From: Paraburkholderia nodosa DSM 21604
Lineage (GTDB): Bacteria; Pseudomonadota; Gammaproteobacteria; Burkholderiales; Burkholderiaceae
Reading direction: 5' to 3'
Length of the DNA stretch: 64,000 bases
Assembly: GCF_000519185.1 (NCBI RefSeq)
Contig: NZ_JAFA01000003.1
Location: 130,583-194,582, forward strand
A program made the translations under genes and the position numbers. The notes under the pieces are model-generated. The model was not told the origin of the DNA. It ran no database searches and saw only the letters and a list, made by a program, of their open reading frames with translations. Position 1 is the first letter of the stretch; each line of letters begins with the position of its first letter. This document shows positions 54,048 through 63,542 of the stretch, in pieces.

Positions 54048-54884
54048 TTACCAGGCGACCGCGTAGAGGTTGCCGAAGGCCTTGTCGAGTTCCTTGCGCA
54101 CGGCCGGCGAATGCTGATAGATGTCGATGAACTTGCGGATGCGCGGATCGTTCACGCTCTCGGGCCGCACCACGAACTGGATCGCGAACGCCTTGTTCTC
54201 CACGCCGTCGAAGAGCAGCGCGCTGTTCGGATCGGTGGTGCCCGCGAGCTTGATGAAGCTTGGGTAACCTTGCGCGAGATCGACGTCGTCGAGCGAGCGC
54301 GCGAGTTGCGACGCTTCGAGCTGCACGATCTTGAGGTGTTTTGGATTGCCAACGATGTCGAGCGTCGTGGCGCGATAGTCCACGCCCGGCTTGAGCTTGA
54401 TGAGGCCCGCGCGCTGCAGCAGCAGCAGGCCACGGCCGCCGTTCACGGGATCGTTCGCGATGGCGACCGTCGCGCCATCCTTCAGGTCTTCGAAGCGTTT
54501 CACCTTCTTCGAATACAGGCCGATCTTCATGATCGTGCCCGGCGCGATGGCGACGAACTTGTAGCCGCCCTGCTGTTCGGCGTTTTCCAGAAACGGCGTG
54601 TGCTGGAAGTAGTTGGCGTCGATATCCTTGTTCGCGAGCGCGGCGTTGGGCGTATTCCAGTCGGTGAATTCGATGATCTTCACGTCCACGCCCTGCGCTT
54701 TCGCCTCGCGCGCCGCCTCCTGGAGCGCGGGCGTTTGCGGCGTGGTGGCAATGCCGATCTTGAGCGTAGCGGTGTCGGCATGCGCGTCGAGCGCCGCCGC
54801 CGCGAGCGACACGGCGATTGCCGTCAGCAGGCCGAAGCGCTGGAAAAAGGAAGGGCGCCCCACGGCGCGCACGGCACGGATCAT
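54048..54884 (-). CDS. metQ: Methionine-type ABC transporter substrate-binding protein
   Basis: A 278-residue periplasmic binding protein of the NlpA/MetQ family. A signal peptide (about 1-36, cleavage after AHA) precedes LKIGIATTPQTPALQEAARE. No lipobox is seen, unlike many MetQ lipoproteins. DANYFQHTPFLEN and VNGGRGLLLLQRAGLIKLKP are family motifs. The ligand could be methionine or another organosulfur compound. It is the first gene of metQ-metN-metI-flavoprotein(-mntH). Confidence 0.9.
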   Translation of the reverse strand: MIRAVRAVGRPSFFQRFGLLTAIAVSLAAAALDAHADTATLKIGIATTPQTPALQEAAREAKAQGVDVKIIEFTDWNTPNAALANKDIDANYFQHTPFLENAEQQGGYKFVAIAPGTIMKIGLYSKKVKRFEDLKDGATVAIANDPVNGGRGLLLLQRAGLIKLKPGVDYRATTLDIVGNPKHLKIVQLEASQLARSLDDVDLAQGYPSFIKLAGTTDPNSALLFDGVENKAFAIQFVVRPESVNDPRIRKFIDIYQHSPAVRKELDKAFGNLYAVAW

Positions 54885-55023
54885 CGCGTTCCCCGGATGG
54901 AAGTTGGACTTCGTTCAATGAGGAGCGACGCGATGAGGGCCCATCGCGTTGGCTCCAGATGGGTCCAGACGATGATAGGGGCGCGGCGGGGCCGGGTCTA
55001 CGAAGCGATTGCGCAAAGGAAAT

Positions 55024-55050
55024 CGCCGCCTGCGATATGCACAGGCGGCG
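55024..55050 (-). terminator. Terminator-like hairpin after the RND operon
   Basis: CGCCGCCTG (55024-55032) and CAGGCGGCG (55042-55050) form a perfect 9-bp stem. Read on the minus strand it is followed by ATTTCCTTT, an interrupted T tract. It lies 50 bp after the outer membrane factor gene and before metQ. Confidence 0.6.
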
Positions 55051-55099
55051 AGCGTTGCAGCTTTTTACGCGGGGTTTGACACGCGGTTCAACGCGCGGT

Positions 55100-56668
55100 C
55101 TAGCGCGCCGCGAGCGGCACCGGCGGAGCGTCGCCGGGCTTCGCGTCGCCCCAGCCTCCGCCCAGTGCGCGGATCAGGTTGACGGTCGCCACGGCCTGCG
55201 AGCCCTGCAGATGGCTGGCCTGCAACTGCGACACGAGCACCGTCCGTTCGCTGTCGATCACGTTCAGATAGCTGACCTCGCCTTCCTCGTACTGCGTGCG
55301 CGAAAGGTGCGCCGACTGCTGCGAAGCGCTCACCGCGTCGTTCTGCTCGCGGATCTGGTCGTCGAGCAGGCGCAGGTCGGAGAGATTGTCCTCGACCTCG
55401 CGGAAGGCCACGAGCACCTGCTGGCGGTATTGCGCAACATCTTCTTCATACTTCCCGCGCGACTGGGCGAGATTCGCCTTGCGACGGCCGCCGTCGAACA
55501 GCGGCAGCGTGAGCGCCGTACCCGCGAGCGGCCCGAGCAGGAACGCGCGGCTCGACCACATGAACAGGTCGCCGAGCGTGGCCGACTCGAAGCCGGCCGC
55601 ACCCGTGATGTTGAGCTGCGGGAAGAACGCCGACTTCGCGAGCCCCACGCGTGCGTTCGCGGCCGCCATGGCGCGCTCGGCGGCGGCCACGTCGGGGCGT
55701 CGCTCCAGCAGCGTGGAAGGCAGGCCCGGCGGCACTTGCACGAGCACCGGCGCGAGCGGCGTTTCGGGGAACGTGAAGTCCGCGGGCGCCTTGCCGAGCA
55801 GGATCGCGAGGCTGTGCTCCGAGGCCGCGCGCTGACGCGCGACGCCCACCGCGTCGGCGCGCGCGCTCGCGAGTTCGTTGCGCGCCTGCGCGACGTCCAG
55901 CGCGCTGATGTCGCCTTCCTTGAAGCGGCGCTCGACGAGTTTGAGCGCGTCTTCGCGCAGCGCCACCGTGCGGCGGTACAAATCGACGTCGGAGTCGAAC
56001 TGGCGCAGCTGGAAGTAATTCTGCGCAACGTCGGCCTGCAACGCGAGCTGCACCGAGAGGAACAAGGCTTCGCTTTGCTGGGCGTCTGCCTGCGCCGCGT
56101 GCACGTTCGAACTCACGCGGCCGAACAGGTCCACCTCGTAGCTCGCCGTGGCCTGCGCGCGCCACAGCGTTTGTGCGGGCACATTGGCGTTCTGCGGCAG
56201 ATACTGCGAAGCTGGCGAGGCGCGCTCATAGGTCGGGCCGAAGCCCGCATCGATCGACGGGAACCACGAGGCGCGCGCGGCCTGCGTCAGGGCACGCGCC
56301 TGCTGCACGCGCGCGGCCGCCGCCTTGAGGTCCTGGTTCGCTTCGAGCGCCTGCTGCTCGAGCTTGTCGAGCGTCGGGTCGTCGAACGCCGTCCACCATT
56401 CGCCGCGATGGGTGTCGTCGGCGGGCTGCGCGGGCGTCCACGTGCCCACGTCGTGCGGATTCGTGCTCTGCGTTTGCTGCGGCGCTTCCTTGTAAGCGGC
56501 GGGCACGGCGGCGTCGGGCACCTTGTAGGTCGGCTCGACCGAGCAGGCCGCGAGCCAGGCAAAGAGCGCGACGCTCGCCGCGATTCGTGTGATACGCGCG
56601 ACATGCCCGCCTCCCGGCACGGCATGCGCGCGATAGCGCAAGCTGGATTCGTTAGTCATATTGATCAT
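55100..56668 (-). CDS. opcM: RND efflux outer membrane factor (OpcM/OprC type)
   Basis: A 522-residue outer membrane channel lipoprotein of the NodT/OprM family. A signal peptide ends in the lipobox LAAC before SVEPTYKVPD. Two repeated coiled-coil halves follow, with GEWWTAFDDPTLDKLEQQAL, SYEVDLFGRVSSNVHAAQAD and LERRPDVAAAERAMAAANAR. It completes the tripartite pump. The start is ATG 56668, with AAGGG just upstream; ATG 56659 is possible. It ends the operon, 14 bp after the transporter gene. Confidence 0.9.
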   Translation of the reverse strand: MINMTNESSLRYRAHAVPGGGHVARITRIAASVALFAWLAACSVEPTYKVPDAAVPAAYKEAPQQTQSTNPHDVGTWTPAQPADDTHRGEWWTAFDDPTLDKLEQQALEANQDLKAAAARVQQARALTQAARASWFPSIDAGFGPTYERASPASQYLPQNANVPAQTLWRAQATASYEVDLFGRVSSNVHAAQADAQQSEALFLSVQLALQADVAQNYFQLRQFDSDVDLYRRTVALREDALKLVERRFKEGDISALDVAQARNELASARADAVGVARQRAASEHSLAILLGKAPADFTFPETPLAPVLVQVPPGLPSTLLERRPDVAAAERAMAAANARVGLAKSAFFPQLNITGAAGFESATLGDLFMWSSRAFLLGPLAGTALTLPLFDGGRRKANLAQSRGKYEEDVAQYRQQVLVAFREVEDNLSDLRLLDDQIREQNDAVSASQQSAHLSRTQYEEGEVSYLNVIDSERTVLVSQLQASHLQGSQAVATVNLIRALGGGWGDAKPGDAPPVPLAAR

Positions 56669-56682
56669 TTTCCCTTGTCGCC

Positions 56683-59600
56683 TTACGCGTCGACCATCGA
56701 CTGCGGCTTGCGCGCATTGTCCTTCTGCGCGACGTGAATCTTGCCGCCCGCGAGCGTGCGCAGCACCACATAGAATACCGGCGTCAGCAACAGGCCGAAT
56801 GCGGTCACGCCGAGCATGCCGAAGAACACGGCCACGCCCATTGCATGACGCATTTCCGAACCCGCGCCGCTGGAGATCACGAGCGGCACCACGCCCATGA
56901 TGAACGCGATGGACGTCATCAGGATCGGGCGCAGACGCAGGCGGCTCGCCTCGATGGCAGCGGTAAGCGGCGTATGTCCGTCGTGCTCCAGCTCGCGCGC
57001 AAACTCGACGATCAGGATCGCGTTCTTCGAAGCGAGCCCCACCAGCACCATCAAGCCGATCTGCGTGAAGATGTTGTTGTCGCCCTGCGTGAGCCACACG
57101 CCCGTGAGCGCACACAGCACGCTCATCGGCACGATCAGGATCACCGCGAGCGGCAGCGTCAAGCTCTCGTAAAGCGCCGCCAGCACGAGGAACACGAGCA
57201 GCACACTGATCGGGAACACCCAGATGCCCGCATTGCCCGCCAGCACCTGCTGGTACGTGAGGTCGGTCCACTCGAACTTGACGCCGCGCGGCAGCACCTC
57301 AGCCGCGATCCGTTCCGCCGCCGCCTGCGCCTGGCCCGACGAATAACCGGGTGCCGGGCCGCCGTTGACGTCGGCGGCGGTGTAGCCGTTGTAGCGCACC
57401 ACCATCTCGGGGCCATACGTGGGCGTGACCGTGACGAGCGACGAGAGCGGCACCATCTCGCCCGCGGCGTTGCGCGTCTTCAGTTGCAGGATGTCGTCGG
57501 CGCGCTGGCGGAACGGCGCATCGGCCTGCACGCGCACCTGATACACGCGTCCGAAGCGGTTGAAGTCGTTCACGTAGAGCGAACCCAGATAGATCTGCAT
57601 CGTATCGAACACGTCTGTGACCGGCACGCCAAGCTGCTTCGCCTTCGTGCGATCGAGATCGACGTTCAGCTGCGGTACGTTGATCTGATAGTTCGTGAAC
57701 GTCGGGCCCAGCTCCGGCGTTTGCGCCGCGCGCTTGACGAAGTCCTGCGTCGCGCGGTTGAGCGCCTCATAGCCGAGCGCGCCATGATCCTCCAGCTGCA
57801 ACTTGAAGCCGCCCAGCGTACCGAGGCCGAGCACCGGCGGCGGCGGGAACACGGCGATGAACGAATCCTTGATGCTGGCGTACTGCTGGTTCAGCGCACC
57901 CGCGATCGCGCCGGCCGACAGCGCCTTGCCCTTGCGCTCCTTGAACGGCTTGAGCGTGACGAACACAATGCCCGCGCTCGAACTATTCGTGAAACCGTTC
58001 ACCGACAGGCCCGGGAACGCCACGGCGCTTTCCACGCCGGGCTGCTTGAGCGCAATGGCGCTCATGTCGCGAATCACGTTCTCGGTGCGGTCGAGCGCAG
58101 CGCCATTGGGCAGTTGCGCGAACGCGATCAGATACTCCTTGTCCTGCGCGGGCACGAAGCCGCCCGGCACCACACGCGCCATCAGCACCGTTGCGGCGAT
58201 CAGCACCACATAGACCCCGAGCATCGCGCCCTTGTGGCGCAGCACGCCGTTCACGCCGCGCCCATAGCTTTCCGAGCCGCGATGGAACACCTGGTTGAAG
58301 CGGCGGAAAAAGCCGCCCAGCACGAGGTTCATCCCACGCGTGAGCCAGTCTTCCTTCTCGCCGTGACCGCGCAGCAGCAGCGCCGAAAGTGCCGGCGAAA
58401 GCGTAAGCGAGTTGAACGCCGAGATCACCGTGGAAATCGCGATGGTCATCGCGAACTGCTTGTAGAACTGGCCCGTAAGACCGCTCATGAACGCGAGCGG
58501 CACGAACACGGCCACGAGCGTGAGCGCAATAGCGATGATCGGCCCGCTCACTTCCTGCATGGCCTTATACGTCGCATCGCGTGCGGATAGCCCGCTGGCG
58601 ATATTGCGCTCCACGTTTTCGACCACCACGATGGCATCGTCGACCACGATGCCGATGGCGAGCACCATCCCGAACAGCGATAGCGCGTTGATCGAGAAGC
58701 CGAACGCAAGCAGCAGCGAGAACGTCCCGACGATCGACACCGGCACCGCGATCAACGGAATGATCGAGGCGCGCCACGTTTGCAGGAACACGATCACCAC
58801 GATCACCACGAGCGCGATCGCTTCGAGCAGCGTATGCACCACGGCTTCGATACTGGAGCGCACGAACTGCGTGGGGTCGTAGACGATGCGGTAATCCACG
58901 CCGGCCGGCATGTCCTGCTTGAGTTCCTTCATCGCCGCGCGCACCTGGTCCGAAATCGCGAGCGAGTTCGCGCCCGGCGCCTGGTTGATGGCGAGCGCAA
59001 CGGCCGGTTTGTTGTCGAGCAGCGAGCGCAGGCCATATTCGGAGGCCGCCAGCTCGATACGCGCGATATCGCGCAGGTACGTCACGCCGCCATCGGGATT
59101 CGTCTTGACGATGATGTTGCCGAACTCGCTTTCCGTGCGCAGACGGCCCTGGGCATTGACGTTGAGCTGGAACGGCGTGCCAGGCACGCTAGGCGACGCG
59201 CCGATCACGCCCGCCGCCACCTGCACGTTCTGCTCGCGAATCGCGTTGACCACGTCGTTCGCGGTGAGGTTGCGCTGCGCCACCTTCTGCGGGTCGAGCC
59301 AGATGCGCATGGCGTAGTCGCCCGAACCCCACAGCTGCACCTCGCCCACGCCCTGGATGTTCGAGAGGCGGTCCTTCACGTTGAGCAGCGCGTAATTGCG
59401 CAGGTAAGTCATGTCGTACCGGTTGTCCGGCGAGATCAGGTGCACCACCATCGTGAGCGTGGGCGAGCTCTTGATGGTCGTGATGCCAAGACGCTGCACG
59501 TCTTCCGGCAGGCGCGGCAGCGCCTGGTTCACGCGGTTCTGCACGAGCTGCGTGGCCTTGTCCGGGTCGGTGCCGAGGCGAAACGTGACCGTGAGCGTGA

Positions 59601-59868
59601 GATTGCCGTCGCTATTGGCTTGCGACTGCATGTACAGCATGTTCTCGACGCCGTTGATCTGCTCCTCGAGCGGCGCGGCGACGGCTTCGGCGATCACCTT
59701 CGGGTTCGCACCCGGATATTGCGCGTGGACCACCACCGAAGGCGGCACGACCTCGGGGTACTCGGAGATCGGCAACTGGAACAGCGCGATCACGCCGGCC
59801 AGCAGGATCAGCACGGACAGCACGCCCGCGAAGATCGGCCGGTCGATGAAGAATTTCGATATGTTCAT
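56683..59868 (-). CDS. ceoB: RND multidrug efflux transporter (CeoB/BpeF type)
   Basis: A 1061-residue inner-membrane proton/drug antiporter of the HAE1 group. It starts MNISKFFIDRPIFAGVLSVL, with large periplasmic loops and 12 helices. The helix-4 motif GMVLAIGIVVDDAIVVVENV carries the proton-relay Asp pair. The gene order and sequence style match CeoB of B. cenocepacia and BpeF of B. pseudomallei, pumps for chloramphenicol, trimethoprim and fluoroquinolones. The start is ATG 59868; the frame is open to 59922. Confidence 0.93.
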   Translation of the reverse strand: MNISKFFIDRPIFAGVLSVLILLAGVIALFQLPISEYPEVVPPSVVVHAQYPGANPKVIAEAVAAPLEEQINGVENMLYMQSQANSDGNLTLTVTFRLGTDPDKATQLVQNRVNQALPRLPEDVQRLGITTIKSSPTLTMVVHLISPDNRYDMTYLRNYALLNVKDRLSNIQGVGEVQLWGSGDYAMRIWLDPQKVAQRNLTANDVVNAIREQNVQVAAGVIGASPSVPGTPFQLNVNAQGRLRTESEFGNIIVKTNPDGGVTYLRDIARIELAASEYGLRSLLDNKPAVALAINQAPGANSLAISDQVRAAMKELKQDMPAGVDYRIVYDPTQFVRSSIEAVVHTLLEAIALVVIVVIVFLQTWRASIIPLIAVPVSIVGTFSLLLAFGFSINALSLFGMVLAIGIVVDDAIVVVENVERNIASGLSARDATYKAMQEVSGPIIAIALTLVAVFVPLAFMSGLTGQFYKQFAMTIAISTVISAFNSLTLSPALSALLLRGHGEKEDWLTRGMNLVLGGFFRRFNQVFHRGSESYGRGVNGVLRHKGAMLGVYVVLIAATVLMARVVPGGFVPAQDKEYLIAFAQLPNGAALDRTENVIRDMSAIALKQPGVESAVAFPGLSVNGFTNSSSAGIVFVTLKPFKERKGKALSAGAIAGALNQQYASIKDSFIAVFPPPPVLGLGTLGGFKLQLEDHGALGYEALNRATQDFVKRAAQTPELGPTFTNYQINVPQLNVDLDRTKAKQLGVPVTDVFDTMQIYLGSLYVNDFNRFGRVYQVRVQADAPFRQRADDILQLKTRNAAGEMVPLSSLVTVTPTYGPEMVVRYNGYTAADVNGGPAPGYSSGQAQAAAERIAAEVLPRGVKFEWTDLTYQQVLAGNAGIWVFPISVLLVFLVLAALYESLTLPLAVILIVPMSVLCALTGVWLTQGDNNIFTQIGLMVLVGLASKNAILIVEFARELEHDGHTPLTAAIEASRLRLRPILMTSIAFIMGVVPLVISSGAGSEMRHAMGVAVFFGMLGVTAFGLLLTPVFYVVLRTLAGGKIHVAQKDNARKPQSMVDA

Positions 59869-59971
59869 GGGTTGCTCTTGTTCATGACGCTCAATTTGAC
59901 GCGAATCTTGCTGCTTAGGCATCCTGACTGATGGACAGGCGTACGCTGCGATCGCCTGCGCCCGCCGCTCG

Positions 59972-61189
59972 TCAGGACGTTTTCGCTGCCTTGGCGCCGG
60001 GGTTCGCTGCCGTGTTGGTCGAATCGGCGTCGGGGTCGCCGTTCATCGGCACCATGTGCGAGCGCACGGCTTCACCGGGGCGCACGCGCTGCGTGCCGTT
60101 CACCACCACGTGGTCGCCCGCCTTCAGGCCGCCCAGAATCACGCGCAGGTTGCCCTGCTGGCCGCCCGTTTGCACCGTGCGGTACGCGATCTTGCCGCTG
60201 CTATCCACGACGTACACGAACTTCTTGTCCTGGTCGGTGCCGATGGCGGCGTCGTCCACGAGCAGCGCCGGGTGCGGGGCGCTGCCGCCCACCTTGATGC
60301 GTGCGTACAGCCCCGGCACCAGCGCGCCGTCGGCGTTGTCGAAGCGCGCGCGCACGCGGATCGTGCCCGACGTGGTGTCGAGACGGTTATCCACCGACTC
60401 GATCGTGCCGGTGCGCGAATATCCCGATTCGTTCGCCAGACCCAGTTCCACCGGCACCTTCGAGCCATCCTTCATGCGGCTGATGTAGTCGAGATAGGTC
60501 TGCTCGTCGGCGTCGAATTCGGCGTAGATGGGCGAAACGGAAACGAGCGTCGTGAGCGCCGCGGCGCTTGCGCCCGCCGAAACGACGTTGCCCACCGTGA
60601 TCTCGGCGCGCGACACACGCCCCGCCACCGGCGCGACGATGCGTGTGTAGCCCAGGTTGATCTGCGCGGCTTCGAGCGCGGCCTGCGCGGCCTTGAGATT
60701 CGCGTTCGCTTCGCGCGAGGCGTTCTGCTTCTCGTCGTAATCGCGCTTCGCGATGGCGTTGTCGCCAATCAGGCGCTGCGCGCGCTCCCAGTCGCTTTGC
60801 GCGTAGCCCGTGCGCGCCTGAGCGGCTGCCAGCTGCGCAGCGGCTTGATCGACCGCCGCCTGGTACGGGCGCGGGTCGATCACGAACAGTGTTTCCCCCT
60901 GCTTCACGAGCGCGCCGTCACGGAAGTTCACGGAGACGATCGTGCCGGAAACCTGCGGACGTATCTCCACTTTCTCGACGGCGGCCATGCGGCCCGAGTA
61001 GCTCTGCCAGTCGGTGATGGTGCGATTGAGCACGGCTGCGACATCGACCTCGGGTGCCGGCGGCGCTTCAGCGGCAACGGCAGGGTGCGAGTCGAGGCGG
61101 ATGGCCCCGAGGGTGCCGAGGCCCGCGACCACGAGCACGCCAATGACCGCTAGCGCGATACGGGTTCGGGATTGCGAAAAAAGTGACAT
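59972..61189 (-). CDS. ceoA: RND periplasmic adaptor (CeoA/BpeE type)
   Basis: A 405-residue membrane fusion protein. One N-terminal anchor (about 11-28) leads to a barrel-sandwich half (EIRPQVSGTIVSVNFRDGAL), an alpha-helical hairpin (about 110-185), a second lipoyl half (GYTRIVAPVAGRVSRAEITV) and a beta-barrel domain. It couples the pump to the outer membrane channel. The start is ATG 61189 with TGGAG eight bases upstream. Confidence 0.92.
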   Translation of the reverse strand: MSLFSQSRTRIALAVIGVLVVAGLGTLGAIRLDSHPAVAAEAPPAPEVDVAAVLNRTITDWQSYSGRMAAVEKVEIRPQVSGTIVSVNFRDGALVKQGETLFVIDPRPYQAAVDQAAAQLAAAQARTGYAQSDWERAQRLIGDNAIAKRDYDEKQNASREANANLKAAQAALEAAQINLGYTRIVAPVAGRVSRAEITVGNVVSAGASAAALTTLVSVSPIYAEFDADEQTYLDYISRMKDGSKVPVELGLANESGYSRTGTIESVDNRLDTTSGTIRVRARFDNADGALVPGLYARIKVGGSAPHPALLVDDAAIGTDQDKKFVYVVDSSGKIAYRTVQTGGQQGNLRVILGGLKAGDHVVVNGTQRVRPGEAVRSHMVPMNGDPDADSTNTAANPGAKAAKTS

Positions 61190-61258
61190 GTCGGACTCCA
61201 GAAATAATGGTTGATTGTTCTTCACTGGTTCGGCAGCACCGCCGCAAGGGTGCTTCGT

Positions 61259-62152
61259 CTATGACGCGCCCGCGTCGAAGCAACATTGGAAAAACCGTAC
61301 AGCCTCGCTGAGCGCGGCTGGATGCGCAGCGAGGTTCGCGTGCGAAACGCTCGGGTAGCGCACCACCTGGGTGCGCACGCCCGCGTCGATCAGGCGGCTC
61401 GCGTACTTCTCCGCTTCGATGTGCAGCACGTCGTTCTGTGCGGTCACGATGAGCGTGGGCGGCAAGCCGCCAAGACGCAGCGATTCGAGCGGCGCGGCGT
61501 AGGGATGCATGCGCTGCGTCGCATCGGGCAGATACGCGCGATAACACGCCGCGCATTCGCTTGCGGTGATATCCGAGCCAAGCCGCGCCTCGTCGCCAAG
61601 ACGCGTGAGGCTCGGGTCGAGCATCGGCGCAAACAGCGCCTGCGCCGCGAGCTTCACGTCGCCGCGATCGCGGCCCATGAAGGCGAGCACGTTGGCGATC
61701 TGGCCGCCCGCGTCGTGGCCCGCCGCGATCACACGCTTCGGATTGCCGCCGAAGGCGCGGGCCCGCGTCAGCGCCCACAGCGCCGCGCGATGCGCATCTT
61801 CTGGCGCGGCGGGAAACGGGTGCCTGGGCGCGAGCGAATACCCCACGCTCACCACGAGCGCTGGTAAGCGTTCTGCGAGAAAGCGCCCCACCGCATCCGC
61901 TTCCTCGATCGACCCGCGCACGAAGCCGCCGCCGTGGAAATAGAGCAACACCGGCAGACCATTCGCGGCTTCCGGGCGGTACAGCCGCAGCGGAATCTGC
62001 TGGGCGTAGCCTTCGATCACCACGTCGGTCGTGAGCAGCGCGCGCACCTTGCCAGGCTTGGCGGACGCGGTAACAGGCAGGGCCGCGGGCACTTCGGCCA
62101 GCGGCGCTTCCTCCGCGGAGGTCCAAGACGTTGGGCGTTTAAAGACATCCAT
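61259..62152 (-). CDS. llpE: LlpE-like alpha/beta hydrolase, nucleophile Ser replaced
   Basis: A 297-residue protein of the hormone-sensitive-lipase group. The oxyanion motif HGGGF is at 73-77. The nucleophile elbow, normally GDSAGG, reads GHDAGG (145-150), so Asp147 stands where the catalytic Ser should be. A C-terminal acid (TAQNDVL) and His (SVSHAN) remain. It is the first gene of the efflux operon, the position of llpE in llpE-ceoAB-opcM. It may be non-catalytic or use an Asp nucleophile. The start is ATG 62152. Confidence 0.88.
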   Translation of the reverse strand: MDVFKRPTSWTSAEEAPLAEVPAALPVTASAKPGKVRALLTTDVVIEGYAQQIPLRLYRPEAANGLPVLLYFHGGGFVRGSIEEADAVGRFLAERLPALVVSVGYSLAPRHPFPAAPEDAHRAALWALTRARAFGGNPKRVIAAGHDAGGQIANVLAFMGRDRGDVKLAAQALFAPMLDPSLTRLGDEARLGSDITASECAACYRAYLPDATQRMHPYAAPLESLRLGGLPPTLIVTAQNDVLHIEAEKYASRLIDAGVRTQVVRYPSVSHANLAAHPAALSEAVRFFQCCFDAGAS

Positions 62153-62192
62153 GTCAAATCGGCGCAATGCGCGAGAGTAGATTCGAATGGAA

Positions 62193-62250
62193 CGAATTGT
62201 GGGTTCGGCAGACTTGCAAATAAATGCCTATAATCCGGCAACACAATTCG
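62193..62250. promoter_or_regulatory. Inverted repeat in the llpE/LysR divergent promoter
   Basis: CGAATTGTG (62193-62201) and CACAATTCG (62242-62250) are perfect 9-bp arms, 40 bp apart. A TATAAT box (62229-62234) lies between them, oriented toward the LysR gene. The arrangement could let a LysR tetramer bridge two sites and bend the DNA. Confidence 0.6.
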
Positions 62251-62340
62251 GCGCACCTGAACAATCTGTCTCCTCTTTCTGCGCGTGCGTTTCTTTCGAA
62301 CGCCGCGCGCCGTGCGACCGAAGCTTTTTGGAGAGTGGCA

Positions 62341-63345
62341 ATGGACCGCCTTCAGGCCATGCAGGTGTTCACCCGCGTCGTCGATACCAACAGCTTCACG
62401 CGTGCTGCCGAAACGCTCGACATGCCGCGTGCTTCGGTCACGACGATCATTCAGAATCTCGAAGCGTTTCTCGGCGTGCGCCTCATGCATCGCACCACGC
62501 GCCGTCTGTCGCTCACGCCCGATGGCGCGGCGTACTACGAGCGCTGCGTGCGCATTCTCGCGGACGTCGAGGAAACGGAAACCACATTCCAGGATCGCAA
62601 CCGCAAGCCGCACGGCAAACTGCGCATCGACATGCCCGGCTCGATCGGGCGGCTCATCATAATTCCGTCGCTGTGCGAATTTCACGGGCGCTATCCGGAC
62701 ATCGACCTGCAACTCGGGCTATCCGATCGCCCCGTGGACTTGCTGCAGGAAGGCGTGGATTGCGTGGTGCGCGTGGGTGCGCTGCAGGACTCGTCGCTGG
62801 TCGCGCGGCGCATTGGCATTTTCGAAGGCGTGTCGTGCGCGGCGCCGTCGTATCTGGAGCGCCACGGCATGCCGCAGACGCTCGAAGAACTGGCCGAGCA
62901 TCGCGCCGTGAACTACTTCTCGTCGCGCACGGGTCGCGTGATGGACTGGGCGTTTCTCGTCGACGGCAAGGAAGTGGAGGTCAAGCTCAAGAGCATGGTC
63001 TCGGTAAACGACGCGGACGCTTACGTGACCTGCGGCATCGAAGGCTTTGGCCTGATTCAGGGGCCGCGCTACATGGTGCTGCCGCACCTGAAGTCGGGCG
63101 CGCTCGTCGAAGTGCTGCCCGATTACAAACCGCTGCCCATGCCGATTTCGGCCGTCTATCCGCACAGCCGCCATCTGTCACCCAAAGTGCGCGTGTTCGT
63201 GGACTGGATCGCCGAAGTGTTCGACCGCTGCCCGCTCCTGAGCGGCCGCGCCTCGCTCGACAAGGCCTGCACGATGCGCACGCTCGAAGAGCGCGAAAAC
63301 GCGCCGGCGCTCGAAACGCCCGTTATTTCGGAATGGGCCGCATAG
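62341..63345 (+). CDS. ceoR: LysR family regulator of the efflux operon (CeoR/BpeT type)
   Basis: A 334-residue LysR regulator. The N-terminal helix-turn-helix includes NSFTRAAETLDMPRASVTTI, followed by the linker helix and an effector-binding domain (about 90-300). The start is ATG 62341 with GGAGAG 5 bp upstream. It is divergent from llpE-ceoAB-opcM, as are CeoR and BpeT. It should activate the pump in response to an inducer such as a salicylate-like compound; this is known for the family and not shown here. Confidence 0.9.
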   Translation: MDRLQAMQVFTRVVDTNSFTRAAETLDMPRASVTTIIQNLEAFLGVRLMHRTTRRLSLTPDGAAYYERCVRILADVEETETTFQDRNRKPHGKLRIDMPGSIGRLIIIPSLCEFHGRYPDIDLQLGLSDRPVDLLQEGVDCVVRVGALQDSSLVARRIGIFEGVSCAAPSYLERHGMPQTLEELAEHRAVNYFSSRTGRVMDWAFLVDGKEVEVKLKSMVSVNDADAYVTCGIEGFGLIQGPRYMVLPHLKSGALVEVLPDYKPLPMPISAVYPHSRHLSPKVRVFVDWIAEVFDRCPLLSGRASLDKACTMRTLEERENAPALETPVISEWAA

Positions 63346-63542
63346 GCTGGGCGGCGTAACGCCGTAGCGCTGCGCCCACCCTCAGAGCCGCGCCCGCAAA
63401 GGCTTTGCGGGCGCGGTGCAGCGATTGTTCCAGATTTTCGACAATTGCTTTCGCGTTCCGGCCGTTTATCGCAAACGGCTGCGCAACTACATTTGCTCCT
63501 GTCGCCGCGACCCACGTGGCATCAGTACAAAAGGAGCAGATC

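Noticed and set aside
54885..54918. A 671-codon frame joining metQ antisense sequence to metN
   Set aside because: The N-terminal part is an out-of-frame reading of metQ; metN has its own ATG at 54018 with a good ribosome site.
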